Source of the DNA: Paenibacillus pabuli
Lineage (GTDB): Bacteria; Bacillota; Bacilli; Paenibacillales; Paenibacillaceae
DNA length: 64,000 nt
Direction: 5' to 3'
Assembly (NCBI RefSeq): GCF_039831995.1
Contig: NZ_JBDOIO010000004.1
Span: forward strand, 620,001 to 684,000
The notes below the pieces were generated by a model that saw only the letters and a program-made list of their open reading frames with translations, did not search any database and had not been told where the DNA came from. The position numbers and the translations under genes were made by a program. Shown here one piece after another: positions 1 to 7,874 of the stretch (its first letter is position 1; each line of letters opens with the position of its first letter).

Positions 1-718
1 GCTTCGCTTCGAATCGGAGTGTATCCCGTGCACCAAGCCCAGCCGGAACCAGTCCTTGATCTGCACCAGCCTCCATTAATCCGTTCCAGACCGCAGCGGC
101 CTGATCTGCCTGTACGTAGAGTTCAAAGCCGTCTTCACCGGTATAACCGGTGCGGGATAGCAGCAATTTTACACCACAAACCTCAGCATTCTGTACAAAA
201 CGAAAAGGCTCGATTATGGATACGGCGGTATCTGTAACTTTTCCGATGATGTCTGCAGCAAGCGGGCCCTGTAGAGCCAGGAGAGCTGTTTCCGCGGAGT
301 CATTCGTCATGCTTACCCCAGGAACCATGTGCTCTTGCAACCAGGCCCAGTCCTTGTCAATATTGGAGGCATTCACGACGAGCATATAATGCTGATCTTT
401 TAGCTTGTATACGAGCAGATCGTCCACTACGCCACCGTCCGGGTAACACATTAACGTGTATTGTGCCTGGCCGGGAACTAGTGTGGTCACGTCGTTGGTC
501 GTCAGTTTCTGCAAAAATGCTTCGGCCTGTTCACCCTGCACCGTGAATTCACCCATGTGGGATACATCGAACAGTCCAGCCCGTTCGCGCACCGCTTCAT
601 GTTCCTTCTGAATCCCGCTGAATTGCACCGGAAGCTCCCAGCCTCCAAAATCGATGCACCGTACACCTTCATATTGCTGATAAAGTGGATAGAGTGGAGT
701 TCTAAGCAAATCGGACAT
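1..718 (-). CDS. gcvT: Aminomethyltransferase GcvT (glycine cleavage T protein), 3' end outside window
   Basis: The T protein takes the aminomethyl group from lipoylated H protein and transfers the one-carbon unit to tetrahydrofolate, releasing ammonia. The reading frame runs off the left edge, so only about the first 239 residues are here. The family pattern is clear: an N-terminal [13 protein letters not shown] start, FDVSHMGEF near residue 50, the [13 protein letters not shown] folate-site stretch and a [10 protein letters not shown] motif. The ATG at 716-718 follows GAGGTGA at a normal distance. The gene is transcribed leftwards behind a tandem glycine riboswitch and would usually be followed by gcvPA and gcvPB, which would lie outside the window. 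gcvH, the partner protein, is divergent at 1477. Confidence 0.95.
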   Translation of the reverse strand, partial: MSDLLRTPLYPLYQQYEGVRCIDFGGWELPVQFSGIQKEHEAVRERAGLFDVSHMGEFTVQGEQAEAFLQKLTTNDVTTLVPGQAQYTLMCYPDGGVVDDLLVYKLKDQHYMLVVNASNIDKDWAWLQEHMVPGVSMTNDSAETALLALQGPLAADIIGKVTDTAVSIIEPFRFVQNAEVCGVKLLLSRTGYTGEDGFELYVQADQAAAVWNGLMEAGADQGLVPAGLGARDTLRFEAK

Positions 719-848
719 CAAATCACCTCGTTATGGCCGCTACCGGGCCGAGTGTATAACATGAATGATGCATTCTTTTCTTGGATAAGTATGATTAAGG
801 CTGCGCTGATGACAGCGCCGGCTCGATCCTGACTTTCGTTTTTTTGGG

Positions 849-915
849 AAAAAGGAAAAGGACAGGCCAAAGAACCGGCATGCCAGAAGCACGCTGTATT
901 CTTAGGCTCTGTCCT
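849..915 (-). terminator. Riboswitch expression-platform terminator before gcvT
   Basis: Read on the minus strand, AGGACAGaGCC pairs with GGCCTGTCCT (one bulged A), enclosing further pairing, and is followed by a T-rich run. The 5' arm is also the 3' strand that closes the second glycine aptamer. Aptamer closure and terminator formation are therefore mutually exclusive, which predicts that glycine turns gcvT on. The overlap is visible in the sequence; the switching direction is inferred from known gcvT riboswitches. Confidence 0.8.
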
Positions 916-1135
916 TGGTACCTGAGAGTTACCCCGCCAATAAGTTGCAGCAGGTTTCCCCTTGGGTGATCAAAACGCCCCATACAGGGCGAATAGATGC
1001 TCTCCAGAGTTGCGTCCCGTAAAAGTCCTTTTGCCTGAGAGATTCACCTCCCGCTTGTCGGGTGGTTTACTCCTTCGGCGTTACCGCATGCATCCAAGAG
1101 TTGGGCGTCACGGGTAATCTCTCCCTTTACATTCA
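905..1135 (-). promoter_or_regulatory. Tandem glycine riboswitch (two gcvT-type aptamers)
   Basis: On the minus strand two aptamers follow each other. The first has the GGAGAGA start, a GCCGAAGGAGTAA core and the CTCTCAGGCAAAAGGAC end. After a short linker the second has CTCTGGAGAGC, CACCCAAGGGGAAA and CTCTCAGGTACCAAGGACAGAG. These are the conserved parts of the gcvT glycine riboswitch class, which binds glycine and controls glycine cleavage genes. The end of aptamer 2 is shared with the terminator at 849-915. The exact 5' boundary is approximate. Confidence 0.93.
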
Positions 1136-1175
1136 TCCGCGGGTGATGCACACAACAATTAACATTTACTCTCTC

Positions 1176-1205
1176 ATTAAAACGTGAATCCACTATCGAT
1201 GTCAA
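1176..1205 (-). promoter_or_regulatory. Sigma-A promoter for the gcvT riboswitch transcript
   Basis: On the minus strand a perfect TTGACA (1200-1205) is separated by 18 bases from TTTAAT (1176-1181), about 40 bases before the first aptamer. Position and sequence both fit the start of the riboswitch transcript. Confidence 0.7.
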
Positions 1206-1379
1206 GAACGATATCACGAAAATTAATAAAAAACCGAATAATATTTATTAGTTTATAATTATTGTTCGTGTATATAAAAAGAGTGCGCTTACTATTCTAA
1301 TATTACCCATTATATGTAGAGTGAGGGTGTTTGCGTTACAGGCTGTAATCATCAAAAATCAAATAATTTGTGAGGTATC

Positions 1380-1409
1380 TTGACATTTCATTCAAAAATA
1401 TCTTACGCT
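1380..1409 (+). promoter_or_regulatory. Possible promoter for gcvH
   Basis: TTGACA at 1380-1385 lies 18 bases before TACGCT, a weak -10. It sits about 70 bases upstream of gcvH in the divergent gap. No glycine aptamer is seen on this strand, so gcvH appears to be controlled separately from gcvT. Confidence 0.35.
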
Positions 1410-1476
1410 ATGTTCTGGGAAAAAGGGTTGGCCGAAGGACGCATGCACTCATTAATGAAAAGCGAGGCGGATATCG

Positions 1477-1869
1477 ATGAGCGAATTGAAAAGTGATTTC
1501 CTGTACAGTGAAGAGCACGAGTGGGTGCAAACCGTAGGGGAGGATACTGTACGGATCGGCATTACCGAGTTCGCGCAGCATCAGCTGGGTGACATTGTGT
1601 TTGTGGAATTGCCTGACCTTGAATCGGATGTAAAAGCGGAAGAAAGTATTGGTACGATTGAATCCGTTAAGACGGTTTCAGATTTGTTTTCTCCGGTAAG
1701 TGGTTCCATTATTGCCGTGAATGAAGCACTGCAGGATGCACCTGAATTGGTTAACAGTTCGCCTTACGAAGAAGGCTGGATGATCGAGATTCGTGTTGAA
1801 GGTGATCTGACAGCAGCTTTGTCGAAACTGATGAATGCTGATGCCTATCGCAAGCATACCGAAGAGTAG
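1477..1869 (+). CDS. gcvH: Glycine cleavage system H protein
   Basis: This is the lipoyl carrier of the glycine cleavage complex. It shuttles the aminomethyl intermediate between the P, T and L proteins, and in Firmicutes it also passes lipoyl groups to other complexes. The 130-residue length is typical. The lipoyl-lysine motif ESVKTVSD places the modified lysine at residue 65, and the SEEHEWV and GITEFAQHQLGD stretches are standard. The ATG follows GCGAGGCGG at a good distance. The gene stands alone between a divergent promoter region and a terminator at 1942, away from gcvT, as is common in Bacilli. Confidence 0.96.
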   Translation: MSELKSDFLYSEEHEWVQTVGEDTVRIGITEFAQHQLGDIVFVELPDLESDVKAEESIGTIESVKTVSDLFSPVSGSIIAVNEALQDAPELVNSSPYEEGWMIEIRVEGDLTAALSKLMNADAYRKHTEE

Positions 1870-1941
1870 AATGTGTTTGCACTAAATAACCTATAATAAC
1901 CTATGATTTCTTCATAAACTGGACGTCCTCGCACGTCTTCA

Positions 1942-1978
1942 GAGCCTGTGTGAGCCTTGGAGCTCATTCAGGCTTTTT
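1942..1978 (+). terminator. Intrinsic terminator of gcvH
   Basis: A hairpin with AGCCTG...CAGGCT outer arms and a near-complete 13-base stem is followed by TTTTT. The next 160 bases, up to the cre-like box, show no convincing gene. Confidence 0.8.
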
Positions 1979-2140
1979 CGTGCTTTCCAGGACACGGCTT
2001 TGTTGACGTTGGGGGTGCCAAAACTGGATGGAATAAGCCTGAATCGCACATGCTATATTATTGAAATCAACACCGTAAATGACATAAGTCACACATGAAA
2101 AAAACCAATTATATCAAGGGTTAGAACCCTCTCATCACCA

Positions 2141-2154
2141 TTAAAACGATTACA
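2141..2154 (+). promoter_or_regulatory. cre-like CcpA box upstream of mtlA
   Basis: TTAAAACGATTACA matches the degenerate cre pattern TGWAANCGNTNWCA at 13 of 14 positions. It lies about 160 bases before mtlA. Binding by CcpA is inferred; CcpA itself is not in the window. Confidence 0.5.
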
Positions 2155-2165
2155 TAAACACAATG

Positions 2166-2188
2166 TTGTCATCAATGATCATGACGAA
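2166..2188 (+). promoter_or_regulatory. Candidate MtlR operator
   Basis: TTGTCAT and ATGACGAA form an imperfect inverted repeat with 8 bases between them. It resembles the published MtlR-type TTGNCA...TGNCAA arrangement and lies just upstream of the likely -35, where an activator would bind. This is suggestive only. Confidence 0.35.
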
Positions 2189-2205
2189 AGTACGCTTTCA
2201 TTTCG

Positions 2206-2234
2206 TTGAACCGGAGACCAATCTGGCTTAGGAT
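2206..2234 (+). promoter_or_regulatory. Possible promoter of the mtl operon
   Basis: TTGAAC, a 17-base spacer and TAGGAT lie 67 bases before mtlA. The imperfect hexamers suit an activator-dependent promoter served by MtlR. Confidence 0.45.
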
Positions 2235-2300
2235 AACAGCAGGGGAGAAATGATACCCCTTTCATAAATGATTACTACTTGATCCGAGGAGGATAATACA

Positions 2301-3761
2301 ATGAGTAACTTGGACCAAACGTCCAATTCCAAAGGCGGTCTCCGGGTAGGCGTTCAGCGTTTTGGCCGCTTCCTAAGCGGTATGGTTATGCCGAACATGG
2401 GTGCGTTTATTGCATGGGGGTTAATTACGGCGCTATTTATTGAAAAGGGCTGGTTCCCTAACGCGGATCTGGCGCTGTTAGTAGATCCGATGATCAAATA
2501 TTTGCTGCCACTGCTTATTGGTTACACCGGAGGTACTATGGTGCATGGCCAGCGTGGTGGTGTCGTTGGTGCCATCATGACTATAGGGGTCATCGTCGGC
2601 AGTGACATTCCGATGTTCTTAGGTGCCATGATTGCCGGACCTCTGGCCGCATGGATCATCAAAAAGTTCGATAAAGCCGTTGAGGGCAAGATCAAAGCAG
2701 GATTCGAAATGCTGGTTAACAACTTCTCAGCCGGTATTATTGGTGGAATCCTGGCGATTATTGCACTGCTCGGTATCGGACCTGCAGTAGAAGGGATCAG
2801 CACTGTATTGTCTGCTGGTGTACAGGGACTGATGAATCTGGGATTGCTTCCACTCGTCAACCTGATTATTGAACCAGGTAAGGTATTGTTCCTGAACAAT
2901 GCAATCAACCACGGAATTCTAACACCGATTGCAACAGATCAAGCGAGAGAATTAGGTCAATCCGTATTATACATGCTTGAATCCAACCCGGGTCCCGGAC
3001 TTGGTATCCTGCTGGCCTACTGCTTCTTCGGACGCGGAACAGCAAGATCCTCTGCACCTGGTGCGGTTATCATCCACTTCTTCGGGGGAATTCACGAAAT
3101 TTATTTCCCTTACATTCTGATGAGACCGATTCTGATTCTTGCGGCAATTGCAGGTGGCGTGGCAGGTACAGCAACCTTTATGCTTACCGGAGCCGGACTG
3201 GTTTCAGCGCCCTCACCGGGTAGTATCATTGCATATTCCCTGTTAACACCAAAAGGTGGATATCTGGCAATGCTGGCAGGGGTGGCTGTAGCTGCTATCG
3301 TGTCCTTCCTGGTTGCAGCGCTGCTGCTGAAAACAGGCAAGCAAAAAGAAGAAGATCTGGAGTCTGCATCGAATCGGATGAAAGACATGAAGAGCCAAGG
3401 AAATACGGCGAATGCTGCTGTTGCGGCAGATAATCGTGAAGTGGACAGAGCCGAGGATATTGCTTCTTCAGCTGTGAAAGCGAAAACCGATGTGAAGAAA
3501 ATCGTCTTCTCCTGTGACGCCGGTATGGGTTCAAGTGCCATGGGTGCTTCCATTCTTCGCAAGAAGATGAAAGCTGAAGGGATTGACGTTGCGGTAACCA
3601 ACACGGCAATCAGTGATATCCCGCAGGATGCAGACGTTGTTATTACTCAGAAGACATTGACAGACCGTGCCCGCAGCGTGGCACCGAACGCAGAACATAT
3701 ATCCATCGACAACTTCCTAAAAAGCCCGGAATACGATACGCTCGTTGAACGCCTGAAATAA
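2301..3761 (+). CDS. mtlA: Mannitol-specific PTS enzyme IICB
   Basis: This membrane permease takes up mannitol and phosphorylates it to mannitol 1-phosphate. Residues 1 to about 345 form the multi-helix IIC channel, including the mannitol-type GGIHEIYFPYI segment with its conserved glutamate. A charged linker follows, and the C-terminal IIB domain carries the phosphorylated Cys405 in CDAGMGSS. The length of 486 residues matches Bacillus-type MtlA, which lacks a fused IIA domain; IIA is the separate mtlF here. The ATG follows a perfect AGGAGG. It is the first gene of mtlA-mtlR-mtlF-mtlD. Confidence 0.96.
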   Translation: MSNLDQTSNSKGGLRVGVQRFGRFLSGMVMPNMGAFIAWGLITALFIEKGWFPNADLALLVDPMIKYLLPLLIGYTGGTMVHGQRGGVVGAIMTIGVIVGSDIPMFLGAMIAGPLAAWIIKKFDKAVEGKIKAGFEMLVNNFSAGIIGGILAIIALLGIGPAVEGISTVLSAGVQGLMNLGLLPLVNLIIEPGKVLFLNNAINHGILTPIATDQARELGQSVLYMLESNPGPGLGILLAYCFFGRGTARSSAPGAVIIHFFGGIHEIYFPYILMRPILILAAIAGGVAGTATFMLTGAGLVSAPSPGSIIAYSLLTPKGGYLAMLAGVAVAAIVSFLVAALLLKTGKQKEEDLESASNRMKDMKSQGNTANAAVAADNREVDRAEDIASSAVKAKTDVKKIVFSCDAGMGSSAMGASILRKKMKAEGIDVAVTNTAISDIPQDADVVITQKTLTDRARSVAPNAEHISIDNFLKSPEYDTLVERLK

Positions 3762-3800
3762 CAGGTTGCGATCGTTTTCCCTGAGCCGGAGGCTTGAGAT

Positions 3801-5897
3801 ATGAGTATTACGAAAAGACAGCGTGAAATTGTGGAGTTCCTGTTAGAACATCCGCAGGAAGTAACCGCCGGCGAAATTGCAATTGCGGTCAAAGTCAGTA
3901 CACGAACCGTCCATCGGGAACTGCAGATGATTGAGAAGTGGCTTGAACCCTTTGGTATGAAATTAGAAAAAAAATCAGGAACCGGGGTCCGAATTGACCC
4001 TGGTTCCGATGATTTGGCTTCACTGCGTCAGCAGCTGGAGCTGAACGAATATGTGGAGTTTACGCCCGAAGAGCGTAAACTCTTCATGCTTTGCATTTTG
4101 CTGGATGAGGCGGAGCCTGTAAAACTGCTTGCGCTCGCATCAGACATGAAAGTAACGGTCTCGACAGTGAGCAATGATCTGGATGAACTTGAGCCCCGTA
4201 TTCGTCAGGCCGGCCTGAAGCTGGTTCGCAGGCGAGGGTACGGAGTGAAGATCAATGGCAGTGAGACGGCTTATCGTGCAGCCATCGCAGGAATTGCACT
4301 CGAATATCTGGATGAATCGGATCTGTTCGGAAGACAACCCGAGCAGGGGATTTCCAAGGTGAATCAGAAGCTGCTAAGCATGATTGGCCATCGGGACGTA
4401 CTGACGGTTGAGAATGCGTTGTGGCAGCCGGATATTGACTGGCTCGAAAATATTCCGGAGCGACAGTATACCAAATTGCTTATCCAGTTGTCCGTTGCGC
4501 TGGTGCGCATTCGCAAAGGGTTTACCGTGGGGCGTGCTCCTTCTCCGGACAAAAAAGCAATGTACCTTTCTACTGGAGATAAAAGCGTGCCTGAATACAT
4601 GGCTGCACGGCTATGCACCGTGCTGTCCGAGCAGCTGGGTATCTCTTTTGCCAAAGAAGAACAGAGCTATTTGCACAAATTATTAATTGAAACAGAGCAG
4701 CTTATTCACTCCACACGCTTACTGCCTGTTGACGATCTGGTGTTGCTGGACATGGTTCGTTCCCTGATGGATCAGATGCAGGGGAGAACAGGTTATGCAT
4801 TTCAGGAGGATCGCCTTCTGCGAGAAGGACTGATCGCCCATATGCAGCCGGTGATGGAGCGGATCGGAGGCAGACAAAGCATACGAAACCCGCTGCTTCA
4901 ACAGATTCGCAAGGATTACGATTCGCTGTTCGGAGATGTAAAAGACGCGGTGCATGACGCATGGCCGGATACGGACGTGCCGGATGAGGAAATTGGATTC
5001 CTGGTCATGCATTTTGGAGCTTCCATCGAACGACTGCGTGTGCTGAAGCGCGAAATTCGGGCCATTATTGTATGCACAAGTGGAATTGGTTCCTCGCGTA
5101 TGCTGTCCAGCCGGTTGTCCAAGGAGATTCCGGAGATCCGAATTGTGGACAGTGCATCATGGTATGAGGCCGCTCGGATTCCGGAAGAGGACTATGACCT
5201 CATTTTATCGACAGTCGATCTGCCGATGGAACCGCATCAATATTACAAGGTGAGTCCCTTGTTAACAGCGGAAGAAAGTGAACGTCTGCGTCTCTACATT
5301 CAAAATACGACGCTGCAGCGGGTACAAGTCAAGTATGGAGAGAGTAAAGGAAGCGGAAAGACTCCTGATCGCCATGCTGATCCCGCGGGGCTTGATGCCA
5401 CACTTATTGAGATTGTAAGAATCACAGGCAAGTTTCAGGTGTTTCCGCTGGATAACTGTAAGATGGGATTTTACGAAACGGCCTTTGCCATGTGCAAGGT
5501 ACTGCAGGAATCCGGCGTGCTGAAGGACCCTGAAGAGATTGCCAGGCTGCTAGAAGCGCGGGAGAGGGTGGGCAGCCAGAAAATCCCGGATACATCACTG
5601 GCGCTGTTTCACACTCGCAGTGATGGCATTTATAGGCCGTCCATTAGCCTGTTTCAATTATCAGAGCCGCTGCTCGTGACGGAGGAAGACCCGGTGGGTG
5701 TCAGCCATATTCTTCTGATGGTTGGGCCGCGGGAGTTATCCCGCGAGAGCCTGGAGGTTCTGAGCGAGATCAGCGCATTATTACTGCAGGATGAGATGAT
5801 TACACTCCTGGAAAAGGGAATCCGGGATGATCTTATTCATTACCTGTCCAGGGAATTGGTTGGATTTTATCGAAGTAAAACCGAAATTGGAGGTTAA
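3801..5897 (+). CDS. mtlR: Mannitol operon transcriptional activator MtlR
   Basis: This is a PTS-controlled activator of mannitol genes. The order of parts is an N-terminal helix-turn-helix (about residues 1-85, with TRTVHRELQMIEKWL), two PTS regulation domains, a GatB-like IIB domain with Cys425 in CTSGIGSSRM, and a C-terminal IIA-like domain with His604 in LFHTRSDG. In the family, PRD phosphorylation by HPr activates the protein, while phosphorylation of the IIB/IIA parts inhibits it, so mannitol flux is sensed through MtlA and MtlF. The 698-residue length is normal. It lies 39 bases after mtlA with a GGAGG site, inside the operon it probably controls. Confidence 0.93.
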   Translation: MSITKRQREIVEFLLEHPQEVTAGEIAIAVKVSTRTVHRELQMIEKWLEPFGMKLEKKSGTGVRIDPGSDDLASLRQQLELNEYVEFTPEERKLFMLCILLDEAEPVKLLALASDMKVTVSTVSNDLDELEPRIRQAGLKLVRRRGYGVKINGSETAYRAAIAGIALEYLDESDLFGRQPEQGISKVNQKLLSMIGHRDVLTVENALWQPDIDWLENIPERQYTKLLIQLSVALVRIRKGFTVGRAPSPDKKAMYLSTGDKSVPEYMAARLCTVLSEQLGISFAKEEQSYLHKLLIETEQLIHSTRLLPVDDLVLLDMVRSLMDQMQGRTGYAFQEDRLLREGLIAHMQPVMERIGGRQSIRNPLLQQIRKDYDSLFGDVKDAVHDAWPDTDVPDEEIGFLVMHFGASIERLRVLKREIRAIIVCTSGIGSSRMLSSRLSKEIPEIRIVDSASWYEAARIPEEDYDLILSTVDLPMEPHQYYKVSPLLTAEESERLRLYIQNTTLQRVQVKYGESKGSGKTPDRHADPAGLDATLIEIVRITGKFQVFPLDNCKMGFYETAFAMCKVLQESGVLKDPEEIARLLEARERVGSQKIPDTSLALFHTRSDGIYRPSISLFQLSEPLLVTEEDPVGVSHILLMVGPRELSRESLEVLSEISALLLQDEMITLLEKGIRDDLIHYLSRELVGFYRSKTEIGG

Positions 5898-5902
5898 CAA
5901 AC

Positions 5903-6337
5903 ATGAGTATACTTACAACAGACAAAGTGGTTATGAACGCAACAGCACAGGACAAATATGAGGCTATTCGCATGGCAGGACAGATTCTGAAGGACGCAGG
6001 ACATATTACTGCAGACTATATCGACAAGATGCTTGAGCGCGAGGAGATCGTTTCCACTTATGTGGGCAATGGACTTGCCATTCCACACGGAACCAAAGAA
6101 TCCAAATCGTTCATTTTGTCCACAGGCATTTCCGTGATCCAGTTCCCGCAAGGGGTGGATTTTGGGGAGGAAAAAGCCTACATGGTGATCGGCATCGCTG
6201 CTCAGGGCGGTGAGCACATGGAGATTCTGACCAGCATTGCGGTCATTTGTGCCGAAGATGAGAACATGGAAGCACTTCGTTATGCGAAAACGGCGGAAGA
6301 AATCATTACCATTCTCGAAAGTGAAATGGAACTATGA
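5903..6337 (+). CDS. mtlF: Mannitol-specific PTS enzyme IIA
   Basis: This cytoplasmic phosphocarrier takes phosphate from HPr and passes it to the IIB domain of MtlA. The active histidine is His62 in GLAIPHGT. The 144-residue length is that of a stand-alone IIA. It begins 5 bases after the mtlR stop and its own stop overlaps the mtlD start (ATGA), so the last three genes are tightly coupled. Confidence 0.95.
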   Translation: MSILTTDKVVMNATAQDKYEAIRMAGQILKDAGHITADYIDKMLEREEIVSTYVGNGLAIPHGTKESKSFILSTGISVIQFPQGVDFGEEKAYMVIGIAAQGGEHMEILTSIAVICAEDENMEALRYAKTAEEIITILESEMEL

Positions 6338-7479
6338 GGGCCCTTCATTTCGGAGCAGGCAATATCGGACGGGGGTTCATCGGATTGATCCTGTCACGGG
6401 CAGGATATAATGTCATCTTCTCGGATGTGAACCAGGAGCTGGTTCAAGCATTGCAGGAGCGTGGACAGTACACGGTCGAACTGGCGAACGAAACGAAGGA
6501 TACGGAGACGGTACAAGGGGTAAATGCCATTGATGGAACGCAGCTGGAGACAGTTGCCCAAAACGTTGCAGAGGCAGACCTCGTTACAACCGCAGTCGGC
6601 GTGGGAATCCTGAAACATATTGCGCCAGGCATTGCCAAGGGTCTTGAGGCAAGATTGAATTCAGGTTCGGTGCAGAAACCTCTTCACATTATTGCATGTG
6701 AGAATGCCATTGGAGCCAGCACACAGCTGAAAGAACATGTATACGCTCTTCTGGAAGAACCGATTAAGGCTCTTGCTGATCAGTATGTGTATTTTCCTGA
6801 CTCCGCAGTAGACCGGATTGTGCCAATCCAGCATCACGAAGACAAGCTGCATGTTCAGGTTGAACCTTTTTATGAGTGGGTCGTGGATCGATCACAGATG
6901 GCACCTGCATTCCTTCCGATTGAAGGTGTACTTTATGTTGATGATCTCGAGCCTTATATCGAGCGCAAACTGTTTACCGTGAATACGGGACACTGCTGCG
7001 CTGCATATATCGGTTACGTGAACGGGTACGATACAATTCAAAAGGCGATTGCTGACGACAAGGTGAAATCCCTCGTCTATGGTGCTTTGCAGGAAACGGG
7101 TGATGTTCTTGTGAAACGGTTTGGTTTCAACCCGGAAGATCACCAGCAGTATATTAAGAAAATCCTAGAGCGGTTTGTGAATCCACATCTCACCGATGAG
7201 GTCACCCGGGTAGGGCGCTCACCGCTGCGGAAGCTGTCGCCCAACGACCGTCTGGTCCGCCCGGCGCTTCAGGCACATGAGTATGGAATGGGAACGACGA
7301 ACCTGGCAAGAGGCATGGCGGCAGCCTGCAAATTTGATGTACCCGACGATCCGGAGGCAGCAGAGCTTCAGGATTTGATCAAACAAAAGGGCATCGCTGC
7401 AGCACTTAGCCATTACACAGCCATGGATGAACAGCATCCTGTGCTCAAGCAGGCTGTAGAACATTATCAACAAATGTAA
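6334..7479 (+). CDS. mtlD: Mannitol-1-phosphate 5-dehydrogenase
   Basis: This enzyme oxidises mannitol 1-phosphate to fructose 6-phosphate with NAD+, feeding glycolysis. The N-terminal HFGAGNIGRGF is the NAD-binding signature, and the family's VDRIVP and NTGHCCAAYIGY motifs follow; GRSPLRKLSPNDRLVRPA marks the C-terminal domain. The 381-residue length is standard. The start ATG overlaps the mtlF stop as ATGA, implying translational coupling. A strong terminator follows at 7527. Confidence 0.97.
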   Translation: MRALHFGAGNIGRGFIGLILSRAGYNVIFSDVNQELVQALQERGQYTVELANETKDTETVQGVNAIDGTQLETVAQNVAEADLVTTAVGVGILKHIAPGIAKGLEARLNSGSVQKPLHIIACENAIGASTQLKEHVYALLEEPIKALADQYVYFPDSAVDRIVPIQHHEDKLHVQVEPFYEWVVDRSQMAPAFLPIEGVLYVDDLEPYIERKLFTVNTGHCCAAYIGYVNGYDTIQKAIADDKVKSLVYGALQETGDVLVKRFGFNPEDHQQYIKKILERFVNPHLTDEVTRVGRSPLRKLSPNDRLVRPALQAHEYGMGTTNLARGMAAACKFDVPDDPEAAELQDLIKQKGIAAALSHYTAMDEQHPVLKQAVEHYQQM

Positions 7480-7526
7480 AAAAACTTACTCATTGCGATT
7501 CCGCCGTTTTATGCAACCAATCGCAA

Positions 7527-7567
7527 AACAAGAGCCTCACAGGGGTTAACTGTGAGGCTCTTGTTTG
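7527..7567 (+). terminator. Bidirectional terminator between mtlD and the CWC gene
   Basis: AGAGCCTCACAG and CTGTGAGGCTCT form a perfect 12-base stem with a TTGTTTGT run on the plus side and a run of T on the minus side. The last codons and stop of the convergent CWC gene lie inside the hairpin. Confidence 0.9.
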
Positions 7568-7821
7568 TGTTCTGTCTGATTTTTGTACGTCTCCAGACAT
7601 CGCTGACAGATGCACGATTTACGCCGCTGCTCTGCCGGAATGCGATCAAACACACCTTTGGGAAACTCGGCATGATTGCACCAGCATTCGGAGTGGGGAC
7701 GGCCAACCGCATAGGAGCAGCCATTGTCCTCCCCGCACAATGGACATACAAGCACATTGACCGGGGAGGCACTTGTGTTCGTCGTCTTGGCCTGTGAATT
7801 GGAATTGAAATTTCCGCCCAT
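7546..7821 (-). CDS. Small cysteine-rich CWC-family protein
   Basis: This 91-residue protein has a Cys-rich core with CPLCGEDNGC, a CWC tripeptide followed by a histidine, and a C-terminal CICQRCL. That arrangement matches the Cys-rich CWC family of small, probably metal-binding proteins whose function is unknown. A plus-strand frame over the same bases was rejected because it lacks any family pattern. The RBS (AGTAGGC) is weak. The stop codon lies within the terminator shared with mtlD, so the mRNA would end almost at the stop. It lies 53 bases after the MutS2-like gene on the same strand and may be co-transcribed with it. Confidence 0.75.
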   Translation of the reverse strand: MGGNFNSNSQAKTTNTSASPVNVLVCPLCGEDNGCSYAVGRPHSECWCNHAEFPKGVFDRIPAEQRRKSCICQRCLETYKNQTEHKQEPHS

Positions 7822-7874
7822 GGTATGCCTACTTTCTCTATATCGTCATACCTCATAGTATAACAGGGCTGGCC

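Noticed and set aside
803..818. Hairpin GCGCTG-ATGA-CAGCGC between the riboswitch and gcvT as a terminator
   Set aside because: Perfect stem but no T run on either side at the right place; the real platform hairpin is at 849-915.
7552..7797. Plus-strand 81-residue frame opposite the CWC gene
   Set aside because: It begins inside the mtl terminator, lacks an RBS and has no family pattern; the minus-strand frame has the clear Cys motif.
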